Below are positions 24,761-37,692 of a stretch of 64,000 bases of DNA, piece by piece. Position 1 is the stretch's first letter. Each line of letters starts with the position of its first letter. The translations under genes were made by a program, and so were the position numbers. The notes beneath the pieces are model-generated. The model was not told the DNA's origin and searched no databases. It was given only the letters and a program-made list of their open reading frames with translations. This DNA comes from Abelmoschus esculentus (Eukaryota; Streptophyta; Magnoliopsida; Malvales; Malvaceae): NCBI GenBank assembly GCA_035048815.1, contig JAUCBN010000016.1:3402501-3466500 (forward strand), written 5' to 3'.

Positions 24761-25107
24761 ATCTTCCTTACTTTGGACCCTTAGATTGAATATGGATACG
24801 CGATTTACGCTCGTGGATAGTTTACCGCGACATTCTGTTCTGATCTGCGTTTCTCAGTGATCTTCATAGATAAATCTCTTTTTGATTCGTTTACTGATGC
24901 AATTAGATTTGTTCGTATCTATCTTTCGATCGAATCTTTGGATAAGTTTTAAATCTTCCTTGCTTTGGACCCTCAGATTGAATATGGATACACGGTTTGC
25001 GTTCGTGGATAGTTTACTGCGACCCTCTGTTTTGATCTGCATTTCTCAGTGATCTTCATAGATTAATCCCCTTTTGGTTCGTTTACTGATACAATCAGAT
25101 TTGTCTA
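24761..25107 (+). repeat. Tandem duplication, about 155-bp homologous units 192 bp apart
   Basis: The segment 24761-24914 (ATCTTCCTTACTTTGGACCC ... AATTAGATTTGTTC) recurs at 24953-25107 with about a dozen substitutions. The spacer of about 38 bp belongs to the first unit. No open frame is conserved between the copies. This is a simple local duplication in the spacer upstream of the F-box gene. Confidence 0.85.
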
Positions 25108-28100
25108 ATCTAAAGTGGCTAATTTTAAAAAAATATTAAATTATATTTTTAGTTTACAATGATAATTATAAACTATTATTGTAATATTAAGTATTTTTTT
25201 ATTAATAAAATTAGTTGTATTTATAAAAAAAAAATTCGATTGAATTCATAAAAGATAAGATTGAAACCAAATTAACGACAAAGTGGAACATCAAGAAAGG
25301 ATAATTATTAATGTTGTTGAAATTTCATGAGTATTTTATTGAATAGTTTGTTGATAAGTTTTGTATTTCATGTGCATCCAAGGACGAAATGATGTAAAGC
25401 TGAAAGGACAATCATTTTCTATTTTAATTTTTTTAATTAATTTAAAAAATAATTTATTTATAAATTTATTTTTTATTTTTAAATATATATATATATTATT
25501 TATCACTTCAAAGTTTAGCTTTGTGCTTACCTGTTTTTTTCTTGTCAAATCAATCGACGGTGCTAATAGGAAGCAAAGAACACTCCAACTTTGGAACTTA
25601 CCTATTTTTATCAAAAACTCTTTAAAATTTTAAATTTGTCACTCAAGAATCATTAAAGTTTTTATAAATTTAATTTATATACAAAATGTTTTTTTTAATA
25701 TGAAAATCTACATAATATTTACAATCATTTAGTTTTATATTTTTATAACCATCTTTTTAACCACTTATTTTTTTATCTACATAATATAAATAAATAAAAA
25801 TCTATCTAAAATATAATATAAAAATTTAAATAATTAAAATTTAATAAATAAAATTATAAATGACGTAATAAAAAATTTACGCTATAATTTTTTAAATGAT
25901 GTCATGTGGTTTGCGACAGCAACTTGCTGAGACACAATTTATTTGTTTTATTTGAGAAAAAGAAACATTATCTTATGTTCGTAATAAATAGTAATGCCGT
26001 AATTCCTTTTTTATTGGAATTTTGGTAATATGGATGTTTTATTTAATTCATATGACATTTATTAACAGTTTGAAGTATAATTACATTTCTTTGTGTATTT
26101 TATTTTAATTTTGGTTGTGTTTAAAGAAATTTAAATATTTTATAATTTAAGTTAAAATTTTATATTTAGTATACTGACTATATCTTTTTATGCATATTAT
26201 TAAAAACAAATTCAAAATTTATGAGACGTATATTTTAATTCTTAAAGTGAAGATTATACCCACTTAAATGCTTAATTTTATGATTTTCTGGAAGCTACAG
26301 TAATGTTAATATCAATAAAATCTGGTTAAAATCAGATTTATAAGAAAATATTCAGATTTAGTACCCAGGTCGGATTTTTGGTTCACCCACACCCAACCCG
26401 AAAAATCATATCCTTCACCCGTCACTTGATTCAATTCGATTTTAGGATAAAAAAATCTGATCCGATCCGATCCAATTTTTAAGCTCTAAAATCCGATCCG
26501 ACCCGACCTGACACGAATCATTTAAAAAAATTAAATTTTTAGAGACTAAATTATAAAAAATAAAATTTAGAGATATAATTGTAAAATATTAAATTTTAAT
26601 GACCTAATTATAAAAAAATAATTTTAATGATCTAATTACATAAAATATATATAAAGAAGGGTCGTTATTGCAAATATTCCTAAAATATATATGGGAACCC
26701 AAGTTAGGATGGATTTTTTCCGCCTAAACCCGAACACGACTCGAGATCACCCTTAAAAAATCCAACCCGATTCGACTCAAACCTTAACTTTTTACCAAAA
26801 AATCTGATCCGATCAAACTGGATTAGATCGAAACCCGTTGAATTCGGGTTCTGTGCTCAATCCCTACCTAATATATGGAGAAGATAAACCTCCCCTAGAT
26901 AACTGAAGTAAGTACAAAATAAATTTGCGAAAGAAGGGAAACGAAAACGTGGGACTAAGAAAAATTAAATATTTAATATTTTAATTATGTTTATATATTG
27001 TTATGGTATTTTAATTATTTTTGGTAAATGATATTTAATGTTATATATTTATTTGATTTTGTTATTATACTATTAAAAATTATTAAGAAAGGTGATATTA
27101 CTTAATATAATCACAGTTTTAATCTAAAATAATTATATATATTACAATTAAAAATTTTATTAATTTAAAATACCATAATACTTTTGGATAAAATAACATC
27201 TTAATTTGATAAAATTTTATTTCATCCTTTTCTCATTTCTTATTTTTTCCCGATATTTTAATTATAGAGTTTAAATCTTTTAATAGATATTGTATTAGTC
27301 TGATTCCTAAATCCTAAAATTTTAATTATTTTAAATGTTTTTTTTACTTTAAAATACCAAAAAATATTCGTTTGAAGTAAGAAAAATATAGAAAATTTAC
27401 AATTTAATCCAAAAATTAAAATAATATTTAAATTAATAAAATTTTAAACTAAATATAAAATTTTGGACTAAAATTATTATTTTTACTAATATTAAATAAT
27501 AAAGATACCAAAAAAAATAAAAATATAATATTAAATATTATTTCGTTAATCAAAATAATAATACAAATATAATGAGAGTATTATTGATCGCTAATGTGAA
27601 CAATCCCTTTGGACATTGGTCCATGCGTCATTTTTTAGATGAAGACCTGAAATTTTTGTCTTTTGTTCTCTGAGATATATATTTTTTTATAATAACAAGT
27701 CGAATAATATCTACATGTTAAATTTATAATAAAATACTTTTAATTCTATTAATATCATACTAATAAATTATCATTAAATAATTGTAGTTCACGATACTAA
27801 CGTATTCCTACCTCTAATCAATAGGTCATTTGCAAAATCGACAAAACACTTTGTCTAATACATAGAAAATAACTATGAATATGACAAAAATATATATTTA
27901 AAAGGAATGTTTTATAAAGTTGATGATCAGCTTGCTCTAAAAATTTTGTACAGATGTTCTTTCGATGATTTATTTTAGTAAACTTTCTTCTCAGTTGTTT
28001 TCTAAAAGGTTCTTTTGTGAGGAAAATAAAGGATAAATTAAGAAAGTTATATGAGTATTAATAAAGTTATAATGTAATTATTGAATTATTAAAAGTTAAT

Positions 28101-29166
28101 ATTTATGTGATTTAATTAAAATTTTAGTTAGACAGATAAGAATTGTCGTATCTGATATGAGATGAACATTGTGATAGATCGTTTTCGTTGTGCGTGATTA
28201 GAATCCATCACTTCTAGTGGAATACGGCCAATATTCAACCATCGAAATCACCGGTTTACAACGTGCCGAACCATCCATATTAAACTTGAATCTACATTTA
28301 CTATATGGATGGGCAGTGGCACCATGTCACCCCTAACCGAGAAGACCCACTCTCCACCCGGGATGCAGAATGATCGGGAAACTTATCTCTGAACGACCAA
28401 AGGAAGCCGATGTCTATGCGATGTCTTTCGAGCGTAGCACGGGGGAGTAGATGGACGGATAAGCTAGGAACCGTAAATTAGTTACTTGATTGTAGTTTGT
28501 TAACTGAAGTTTAGGGTAATGCAAGCAATATTAATTGAGACTCTTTGTTGTGCTGCAAATCAAATGAACATTAAGACAGCAGAAGCTGTAAACAAGAACA
28601 TAAAATGAAACAGACATAAGTTAAATGTTGGGTTGGGTCCATTGACTTTTGTTGTAACATCATTGACCTTAATGTTACATTGGGTCTCAAGCCCAACCAC
28701 AAACCAAATATTCAGAATCAATCTTGTTTTAAAATTCATTTCAAGTCTTAATATATTTCAACCCATTTAAGATAACAAGACATATAAAATAATATTTAAG
28801 AACTTAATTTAAAAATACTTAGAATATCATTCCACTTATACAAATTAATGAATTTCAATAAATGAGATTAATTTATTTTAGTCAAATAAAATTTATGTAA
28901 AAATTACAATAAAACAGATTAATATAAATATTTAAATCTGTATTCTACATAAAATGAACATCTTTAGAAGTACAGTGACCGACACAAAAATATAAGCGAA
29001 TTACCGGTAATAATTAGAAGGTACTGACATAGTTTACAGTAAATTTATATAACATATACCCCACAGATTGCAATTACGTATGGCAGTCGGTGCGGGGATA
29101 GGTACACGTGTACGGTTGAGACAGGTTGTTTAATTTCCGAAAATTACACATACGTCGGAAAGGAGA
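25108..29166. other. Large AT-rich gene-poor region
   Basis: No gene is supported over 4 kb. It contains a (TA)n run near 25480-25496, the degenerate repeat at 26334-26870, and a less AT-rich block at about 28140-28460 of unknown nature (words such as GGCAGTGGCACCATGTCACCCC) that has no long open frame. The rest is low-complexity A/T sequence. Confidence 0.5.
26334..26870. repeat. Degenerate CCGACCCGA/TCGGGTTGGG-rich repeat
   Basis: The two ends of this stretch carry dense variants of ACCCAACCCGA, GATCCGATCCGATCC and CCCGACCTGAC. The middle is an AT-rich tract with repeated AATTATAAAAAATAAA words. Similar composition occurs at 14240-14560, 60050-60290 and 62840-62940. Probably an old dispersed element; no terminal inverted repeat or target duplication was identified. 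Confidence 0.45.
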
Positions 29167-29351
29167 GATTATTAGGTGAACCCTATTCTTATCTATAATC
29201 CAAACAATTATAATCGTTTATCTTTAAATAATTATCTAATAATTATTCATCTATTGAGTACATATAAAAAGAATATAAATCATTTAAAAAAAATAAGATC
29301 AATAGTCCTGATTAATTAAGATTATGAATGAGGTGAACAGAGTACAGCTAA
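29167..29351. mobile_element. MITE-like element, copy 1 of a family
   Basis: The left end GATTATTAGGTGAACCC and the reverse complement of the right end (AAAAATTATTAGCTGTAC...GTTCACCTCATTCATAATC) are related. Inner parts of the arms also match (AATTATAATCGTTTATCTT against AATTAATCAGGACTATTGATCTT). The same ends and inner words flank the element at 56572-56779. The length of about 185 bp, the imperfect inverted arms and the absence of coding capacity fit a MITE. I see no clear target duplication. Confidence 0.55.
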
Positions 29352-29429
29352 TAATTTTTCGTTAGGAAGAGAAATAGGATTGGTAACAGGTGGGTTCACA
29401 CTCTCATATTAAGATTTTGGGCAAATTAC

Positions 29430-29810
29430 GATGAACTTCGCTTAATTAAGATTAAAATTATATTTAAGTGATTTAATTATTAAAAATTATATTTAAATTA
29501 TTTAATTATAAATAAGATTATATTTAGATCATTCAATTAAGATTTTTGTTATATTTAGTTTACTTTTGATGATTTTAAATTAAATATTCTAATATTAACG
29601 AGAGTATACAAGAAATTTATAAGAAAAATAATTAAATTGATTTATTTTTTAAAATAAAAGATGACCTAATTGTAATCATTTAATAATCTAGTAACCTAAA
29701 TATAGTATTACACATAATTGAGTGATTCAACCATAACTTTTAATAATTTAGTGACCCAAATATAACTTTACTTATAATTGAATGATTTTTATTATAGTTT
29801 ATCCGAAAAT
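29430..29810. mobile_element. Repeat with long, internally repetitive inverted arms
   Basis: The left arm (about 29440-29560) is built of roughly 34-bp units, TATATTTAAGTGATTTAATTATTAAAA and variants. The right arm (about 29690-29805) contains the same units in reverse complement (ACATAATTGAGTGATTCAACC, TTTAGTGACCCAAATATAAC). The unique centre is about 120 bp. This looks like a non-autonomous DNA element with tandemly repeated terminal arms, as seen in some Mutator-like and foldback elements. A related single arm lies at 37475-37692. Confidence 0.5.
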
Positions 29811-32276
29811 TTTAGAACAAGACCCTCACTGTAAACTATAAATACAATATGGTTAGCTTCTTCTCCTTACGAATCCCTGTATCGTAGATTAAATATTTTG
29901 ATCAAGTAACATAATTTCCGGGACTATGATTTAATTTTAACCTTTTATTTTCAAGTTACAAGTATAATACAATACACATTCAAATAACTGCAGATCATCA
30001 ACATGAATAAATTTTGATATATCTCCGTACACACTAGATCTTAAAATAAATTTTGATATATTTTATAATTTCACATGAAATAGTGGAAAGAGGGTATGCA
30101 TGCTTTTTGAGATTGTACTTTCAGGAAAATAATGTCCCTAAAATAAAACTCATGGTACTACTCCTATTTAATAATGTAACCCTAGAATCTAAAGGCAAAA
30201 GCAGAAATAATTGAAAAAGGAGTCGTGAAAATCCAGGCAGGAGAAGGGGGACAAGAAGAGGTGAAAAGGTAGGGGCCTAGGGGAGGGGTTTTAAAAAAGC
30301 AATGTCGGCTGACAGACTGACTCTGAAGCAACATTGAAATCCACGCAATCCAGACAAAAGAAAAAGTAACCCTGTTCAAGGCTACTTTTCTTGTCATTTC
30401 TTCCTTTTTTATCTATCTATTCTTTCTTTATCTGCGGTTCACAGTCACATATGAAACCATGAAAACCTAGCTAAAGGGCAAACAGAAACAGTTACCACCA
30501 CTAGAAATTGATCCAGGATCCGGTTCTTTTCACATTATATGACACTAATATTATATATAGAGATGGAGGGAGATAAAGCTTATATATAAACATATGAACC
30601 GCAGTTGTGTCCTAAAGTTTTAAACCTAATATACAGGAATTTTCAATATTCACATGCATAGAGTATTAGTCTTAGAATCAGAAGCAATACCACTGGAGAG
30701 ACAGTAATGAGAGCCAATACCAGATTTTGTGTAAGTAAATATTCTCATAGTAAGGATTGTCTGACTCACTTCCATCTTGAAGAATAATTAATTGCCTCTG
30801 GCTTGGGCTCTTTCAATTCTATCTGAGTCAGTTTATACTGATCACCTACTTTGCCTGTATGCACAAAATCAACCATTAGTAGTAGTACTAGTATTATTGT
30901 TTTCTAAAGAAGATGAATGTAGAAAGAGAGAGACAGAAAAATCTAGTCTAAATCGGCATCTTTCTGTGTTGTTGGATTCTCCTCATTGATTTATGCTTTG
31001 TTACAAACCGACAAGCATCATACTATATACGGTATTCAATAAGCCTAATATTTCAAACCAGACTTTATGCATCCCTTGACGTGGCAAAGAATAACTACCA
31101 AGTACTAATACTTTGCTTTCTTCTTATTGTACTCACATCCACAAATGTTAACTTGGAATAAGAAACTTTAAACTACAAGTCTACAGTACTGATAAAAACC
31201 GGGAAGACCTAATTAAAACCAGTCGATGCTTATGGATTTAGATGCCATGCCACAAAAGGTAAATGAAACCAATTTCTTTCTCAAAACAGAAGCTTTTCGG
31301 TCATTACGTTTCAAAAAGAAAACAGGCTTTTTACCTATTACTCAAAGGCAATATTTAACTACATATATTAAACAAGTTTCTATATCTCTTGTTGCTGCAT
31401 TTAGCTAATTAAGTATAACTTTACTTTTTGATGATAATCCTTTGATCTCAGATGGGGTATAATAAAAATGCAATACAACTTTACTAAGAACATATCTAAA
31501 ACGTCATTCAAGAAGATTCTACAAGTCATTAATCTTTTCACTAGTGCTAAAGTTGGTTTCCATCAAACCCATGTCCATAAAAGGCCCTTTCAGAAACTCA
31601 GATTTTTTTTTGATTCAAAAAGCTTCTACCCCTTTCAGAAACTCAGATTAGCATATAATAAAGTGGGGACAGCATCAACAGATTACAAGGCCATTTCAGA
31701 AACACTAAATTTGAAGAAATATTGGCCAGTAAAAGACATACATGAACCTGACGTTACTCATGATGTATTGCTGAAGGGAAACAAAGAAATCTCAAGGAAG
31801 ACTGGCCTAAAATATCACCATACAATATCACTATCTCATCACACTGCCGCTAGTTGGTAGCTAATTAAGAAGGCTCTTTTTCTGTGAAACCCTCAAGGAG
31901 TTGGGACCGGAAAATAAATTTAATTAGTAATTATCAATAACTAGTTCAGCGACATATGAAACACATATAAATCGGTGGTTAATCTAGAAATTTAAGAATG
32001 AGTTCGATTTTTTTTCCTCAAATGGGTATGCATTTTTCCCTTTAAATGCTAAATTAATTTATTTAACCAAAAGGTAACACTAAATTAAACCCACTGTTAT
32101 CAAAAATGGGGATGGAGATTCTCCCTATCAGGACTCACTACATCCACCGCTGATATAAACACACACAGACAAGTTAATGAACACACAAGCGTATTCAGGC
32201 AAAGCGTAGGCGGGTCAAAGAGTTTAAGTAAACTCGGATTTAGTTTAGGCTATATATGCTTACCACAGTCTCTTTC
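29811..32276. other. Spacer downstream of the WRKY gene
   Basis: No gene is convincingly supported. The stretch 30180-30460 is less AT-rich, and its minus-strand frame (30182-30397) has no family resemblance. A frame at 31468-31860 (130 aa) contains an internal duplicated word, CCCTTTCAGAAACTCAGATT, at about 31586 and 31631. It has no recognisable domain and I would not call it a gene. The last 300 bases should include the WRKY 3' UTR. Confidence 0.45.
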
Positions 32277-34721
32277 TCATCTGTGACGCATTCCTGGGGG
32301 AACAATATCCCCAAGTAACCCGTCATCAGTGGGGAATTGAGGGGATGGTTCTGGCAGTGTACGAGATTCTACTACTACTTGCTTTGACTGTGTTATGCTT
32401 GGAGGAATTTGCCTGTGTAGTTGTATCCCTGGATATTGAAATTGAAAGCCTGAGGGAGCCAATTGACCAGCAAAAGCAGCTTCATGCTTGATGAATCCAC
32501 CACGGGAGAATCCAACACTGTGATGACAGTGTTGACCTTCATATGTTGTAACGACAATGGTGGAATCTTCAGAGGAGCGTTCCACCCTCTTCTTCACTGT
32601 GCATTTGCTATTTGTGCAACGATAGTAGCTCCTGCGAAATCAGATTATTGCACATCATTCTGAAATTTTCCTTAGTGATTTTCAGCATGAAATGAAATCA
32701 CATTTCAACATTCTCATTTTCTACCCTATACAGAAACTTTAAAGTCATGACCTATTTTTTTAAAAAAAATTAACCCTGAAACAAAATTTCATGACTGAAA
32801 CAAATACTTTGTTGAAGAATCATTAACTGATGGAATCTCCCTTTATAACAAATTAACAATAGTGGATTGATAATCAATATTTAAATTTGTTGAAGATATA
32901 TCATTAACTGATGGAATCTTGCCCTATACAAAGATCAAAGAAGGAAATTCATAAATAATCTCCTGGAAAGAATGTTGATTATAATATTGAAAAGGGGATG
33001 TTTTTATATTATATTTCGCCTCAAAAGTTAACTATTTGACTGAAAACAGGTGAATTCGATTCAAAAAGTGGGAAACATGTCGGGTTTTCTCTGAATTACC
33101 TAGGAAATGGACTGTTTTTAACAGCCTTTTGTCCATATTTCCTCCACCGGTAGCCATCTTCAAGATGATCTACTTCACTCTTGGTCATAAATGCAAAACG
33201 TGGCTGCCGAATTCGCTTTTGCCCCTTCTTCTTGACCTTACTCCTGCAAAAAATTATTCCACCTACAATTATCAAAATGAAAAAGAAAATCCTAAACATT
33301 AAGAGATTTGTTTGAAAGCATATGTTCCAAATTTCCAATATGCTGCTTATTTTGAAAAAAAATGAAGAGGAAAAAGCAAGGAAACTATTACTAACGAAGT
33401 AGATACTAATGCAGTCATCAATGATGTAAAAAACAGTTCTACCACTTAATTATTCTGAGTACTCAAGCAACTTTGTATGAGCATGAAATGAAATGATTCA
33501 TATGGAAGAAACTAATCCATTTCATGAGATGCATGTCTCTGACCAATACCCATTTTGTAGGAAATGGCAAAGAATAGATTTCAAAACCTAGTAAGTATCG
33601 AGCAATTAAGTACTGCATTTTCTAATCCCTAAAACAATGAAAAGAAAACCCATCACAGATATAACACCAAAATTACACACACACAAAAAAGGACTTCATA
33701 GAAAAACGAAATAATGGGAAAAAAAGTACTCCCAAGGTTTATAGGTCACCAAGAGATCGCTTTTCCGAGCTACATTCATGCTTATTGCCTTTGTATTAAC
33801 GTGATTAAAACGTAAAAATAAGAGCAGAAAAGGTTAGCAATAAATAAGTAAAAAATATATATAAAAAAGGATTTTTCGAAGCACCCCATTCCTCCCGCCG
33901 CAGTAGCGGCGGTGTTCAAGTCTGCTTCGCTTATGATAGCCAAAAAGCCCCTTTTATTCTTCACCCTTTATTCCCTTAATTGCACCAATTACTTCACTAA
34001 TTTACGAAATAACCTTAACCTCCCCCAGCTTGCATGAAACACAGGCGCTTCTTTTTGACAGTTACCGAATGTACGGACTCCGAAGATTGCACCCGTCTTC
34101 TCTCTCTATTTCCCGCATGACTTTTGATACCGTGCCTTTTATTATTATTGCATCTGTTATGATGCCCTCCGAATTGTACTTAATTACGATTGAGACCCCG
34201 AAATAACCCAAACAAAGAGAAAGCAAAAGAGTAAAACGAAAGGGGCATTTCCTATCTTCATCAATCATCAGTGATGATGAATATTTGTTCACTACTCACG
34301 GTATCTCAGACGGCTTCCCGCCGGATCCCGTATATTTCTCCGGCAGATCCTCGCTGGAGCTTGACGACATCGATGGATTCGACATCAACACATCAGCTGA
34401 CCCTCCGGGATTTGACGACATCACTGAACCCGAAACACAAGAGGCAGAAGCGCCACCACTACCGCCAGCGAAGCTCTTTGAAACGCTGGAGGAGTTTCCC
34501 GCCAAATCAGGACTGCTGTCGATCCGGTCGAGTTGATAGAACCGGTCAATCTCTTCCGTGTGATCCTGTTGTAGATTCCACTCGAACTCTCTCAGTATAT
34601 CGCTCTCCCGATCGAAGAAGTAATTGAAGGTGTCGGAGACTGAGTCAGGTCCTCCGGTGAGTGCCCAGCTCGAATCGGAAGTAAATTCAGTCAGTGGATC
34701 GACCTCCTCTTTATCTTCCAT
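32277..34721 (-). CDS. WRKY57: WRKY transcription factor, group IIc (WRKY57 type)
   Basis: Three exons (34721-34300, 33243-33100, 32631-32277) give 306 aa. The acidic N-terminus (MEDKEEVDPLTEF) is followed by a Ser/Gly-rich region. The DNA-binding domain has WRKYGQK at 174-180 and a C2H2 zinc site C194-x4-C199-x23-H223-x-H225. The second intron falls at the PR|SYYRC position conserved in group IIc WRKY genes. The upstream basic stretch KVKKKGQKRIRQPRFAFMTKS is characteristic of the WRKY57 subgroup, reported in Arabidopsis to link drought tolerance, jasmonate-induced senescence and defence. It binds W-boxes (TTGAC[C/T]) in the nucleus. The C-terminal tail ends PPGMRHR. All key residues are intact. 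Confidence 0.92.
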
Positions 34722-35845
34722 CCTCTTAAACGGAAGGGAAAAGGGAATTCAGAACATCCAAACAGAATCCAAAAAGGAATGGAAGGATATAGAGAGCGAG
34801 AGCTAGGGTTTTGGGTTAGGATGTCTGTTTGAGTGCAGGGCAGAAGGACGCCTAGTTTTCCAAAGCTTTTTTCTTATTATTTTTGGGGTCGCGTCAATCT
34901 AAATCTAAGCTCAGAAAGTTTAAAAGAAAGAAAAAACTGAAGAGAACGCGCGAGTATTAGAGAGAGTATAGGAAATAGGAATAGTGGAAATTAGGAAAAG
35001 GTAATAACGGCGTTAGCCAAAAATACTATAGCATTGGTATGGTAGAGTGTTTATTTTGCGTATATTTAATTTAAAATTTTTAATATTTAAGTATTTGATT
35101 TAATTTAATTAATTTTTAATTAAAATATTATATTTATAAAAAAATAAAATTTTAATATAATAGATAACAAATTATTAAATATAAAAGATTTACGTATATA
35201 AAAATATATATTTTTTATTTTTTTATATAACAAATATCAATCTGTTAAAAAAATTAATATTCATTAAATTTTAAATTTTTAATAATTTAAAATTTAAAAT
35301 ATTATAATTCATATCTAATTTATAAAATTTAATATCATATAAAATATCCAAGTTAAAAATAAAAATTAGATTAAATATTTAAATTTTTGAATTGAATAAT
35401 CAAATAAAATATTGGATACTTTTAAACTCCCTATTCGTAATGGGTCGTGGGACCTACGCGCATGTATAGAAAATAGTGAGACGGATGATTTCCGACAGAT
35501 TCTCGCAAGACCAACATGTTAATTAACGGGTTTTATGAATCCGGTAATTTCATATTAACCAGATTCCTTAATTTAATTACTAGTATTTACTATATACTAA
35601 TAAATTTTTATATTTGAGTTTTAAAATTATTAGTTGGATCGGGTTTGGACTGATTTTTGGTAATTGAGTATCTGACCCAGTATTTTTAATATATGTATAT
35701 TTTAAATTTTAATAAATATATTTATTTTAAATTTTTAAATATTTTTCTAAAATTAAAATCAATTATTTTTTCTATGTCGATGAGGATTTTTAGAACGATG
35801 ACTGAGCTGTTCCTCTGTCAATTTCACGGATATTTGCATTAGCTG
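34722..35845. other. WRKY 5' leader/promoter and AT-rich spacer
   Basis: The 34722-34990 part is purine-rich and less AT-rich on this strand, as expected of a leader and core promoter for the minus-strand WRKY gene. From 35040 to 35780 the DNA is extremely AT-rich with no coding signal. Confidence 0.5.
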
Positions 35846-36284
35846 TCCGCAAGCAGGAGAAGATTTCAGACTTTAGGGGTGCTCGGAAATAGTCTATGAT
35901 TTTGAGAAGGCTATTTGACTGGGAGCTTCCACTGCTTTCCTTGAAAATTCTAGTCCTGGATCTTGTGAAGTGGACTCGGTTGCTAACCCAAATAGTTCAT
36001 ACAAACCAGTTATTTTCTGCAAGTTGCTAAATCCCTCTGCTGTAAACATTGAATCGGGTTGGAAGCTTGTGTGGACTAACTTGGCTTCCCCAAAGGTAGA
36101 GACATTTGTTTGGAAATTGGGGCATGGTGCATGGTTCTTGCTCATCAAAAGGGGCGTTACTCCTGTGGTTAATGCTTCTTGCTCGTTTTGTAGCAAACAT
36201 ATAAAATCAAGTAAGCATGTTTTCTGTGATTGTTATATCACTTGGAGTATATTGTCACGCTTAAAGAAAAATAAGGATAATTAA
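35846..36284 (+). pseudogene. LINE retrotransposon 3' fragment (zf-RVT domain)
   Basis: The plus frame at 35970-36284 reads WKLVWTNLASPKVETFVWKLGHGAWF ... CSFCSKHIKSSKHVFCDC ... W. This matches the zinc-binding region found at the end of reverse transcriptases in plant non-LTR retrotransposons (zf-RVT: W..P.K...F.W...., C..C...E...H.F..C....W). The preceding 100 bases can be read as upstream sequence with a stop. The start is arbitrary and the polymerase domain is absent, so this is a 5'-truncated LINE remnant in the usual manner of such elements. Confidence 0.65.
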
Positions 36285-37474
36285 TCTTACATTAAAAAAG
36301 AAAAAGAGATATTGAGATATATAAACAGTGATACTGTACATTTTATTAAATGTCTTTTTGAAAGAGAGTAATGACCTTGTGATAAGTGATATCAGAGTGA
36401 TATTTTAACTTCCCGATTTTACACCGAGTGTCCATGAGAAAGTAAGCAAGGTAAACGACCTTAACGAGGGTGTTACGAGTTTGAGTAAAGAGAGAATGTT
36501 ATGTCTAAAAAGATTAATCCCACGTTAAAAAAATAAGATATATAAATGGTGACATTGTACAATAATAATCCTGTAACAATGTGGATGAAATGGTACAATC
36601 TCTGAGGTCTAAATACAATAGTCTTGAATAAACAAAAAAAAAATATATATAGTTCAAGTATAAGAATTCTTTCTATTCTAATTGCCAAGCTAGACAAATC
36701 TGTTCATTACTAGACTAATACCCACTCTGTTTAACTTTTTTTTTTATACCGAAAAACTTTATTTATATAAATAATTAAAAGAAACAGATTTAAATTTTAA
36801 ACATAAATAAATTTCGAAACAGAGCAGTCACCGAAGTATAATTCAAAATGAATGATTGTGAAAGAGCCCAGTCAATGTGAACGCTGAGGCTCGGTTTAGT
36901 AATTTTGTGGCCGGTGGTGGATGGTGTTCTTGGTTTTGTTTACGGATTTTAAATTTTATGTTAAAAGAGATGAATTTATAAAATTATTTTAGATGAAATT
37001 ATAAAATTTTATAGAGAAAAAATAGATTATAAATAAAATCTGTATAAAGTATTTTTAACAGAACTATATTGATTTGTTAATCATGATTAATCAAAAAATT
37101 TATTTATAACTTTAAATAATCAAGAGATTCAAAAAAAATAATAATTCAAAAATTACTTCCGATTAAATAAAAAAATGTTTAAATTTAATATTACATTTTA
37201 GAAGCTTATCTTAATCTTATTAGAAAAATAAAGAGACTTCCGATTAATTTAACCGTTTTAAACGTGCTCATCCAAGTTTTTGTTTAACCGTTTTTTAAAA
37301 AAAGTTTAACCGTCTTTTTAATTTTTACTAATTTAAATATTTTTCAAATTAATTTTTATTTTTTCAAATTATAGATTTATTTTTAAAAAATATACTGAAT
37401 TATATTCAAAATGATAAGATTATAAAAGTATCATGCCCTAAATATTGAAAATGATTTATTTAATTTATTAAATC
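36285..37474. other. Spacer between LINE remnant and repeat arm
   Basis: No gene is seen. A phrase near 36285-36310 (ATTAATCTTACATTAAAAAAG...AGATATATAAACAGTGA) recurs near 36507-36552 (ATTAATCCCACGTTAAAAAAATAAGATATATAAATGGTGA). This suggests a local duplication of about 220 bp linked to the LINE tail. The rest is AT-rich. Confidence 0.45.
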
Positions 37475-37692
37475 TCTGGATAAATTATAACAAAGATCAC
37501 TCAATTACAGTAAAGTTATATTTAGATCATTTAATTATTAAAATTATGTTTGAGTTATTCAATTATAAGTAAAATTATATTTGAGTCACTTAATTAATAA
37601 ATATTGTATTTGAATCACTTAATTATAGATAATATTACATTTGAATCACTTTTTATAATTGTTAAGATTCATAATATTCTCGAAATTAAAAT
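37475..37692 (+). repeat. Tandem array of ~34-bp units, a single element arm
   Basis: Five or six units follow the pattern TATATTTAGATCATTTAATTATTAAAAT / TATATTTGAGTCACTTAATTAATAAAT. The beginning (GATAAATTATAACAAAGATCACTCAATTA) matches the outer end of the inverted arms at 29430-29810 read in reverse complement. The LTR retrotransposon begins at the very end of this array and no second arm is found beyond it. Confidence 0.65.

Noticed and set aside
30182..30397. 71-codon minus frame, considered as a gene or miRNA precursor
   Set aside because: No known miRNA sequence was recognised in the stretch, no convincing long hairpin, and no protein family match.
31468..31860. 130-codon plus frame in the WRKY downstream spacer
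   Set aside because: No recognisable domain, low-complexity composition with a duplicated phrase, and no promoter or splice context.
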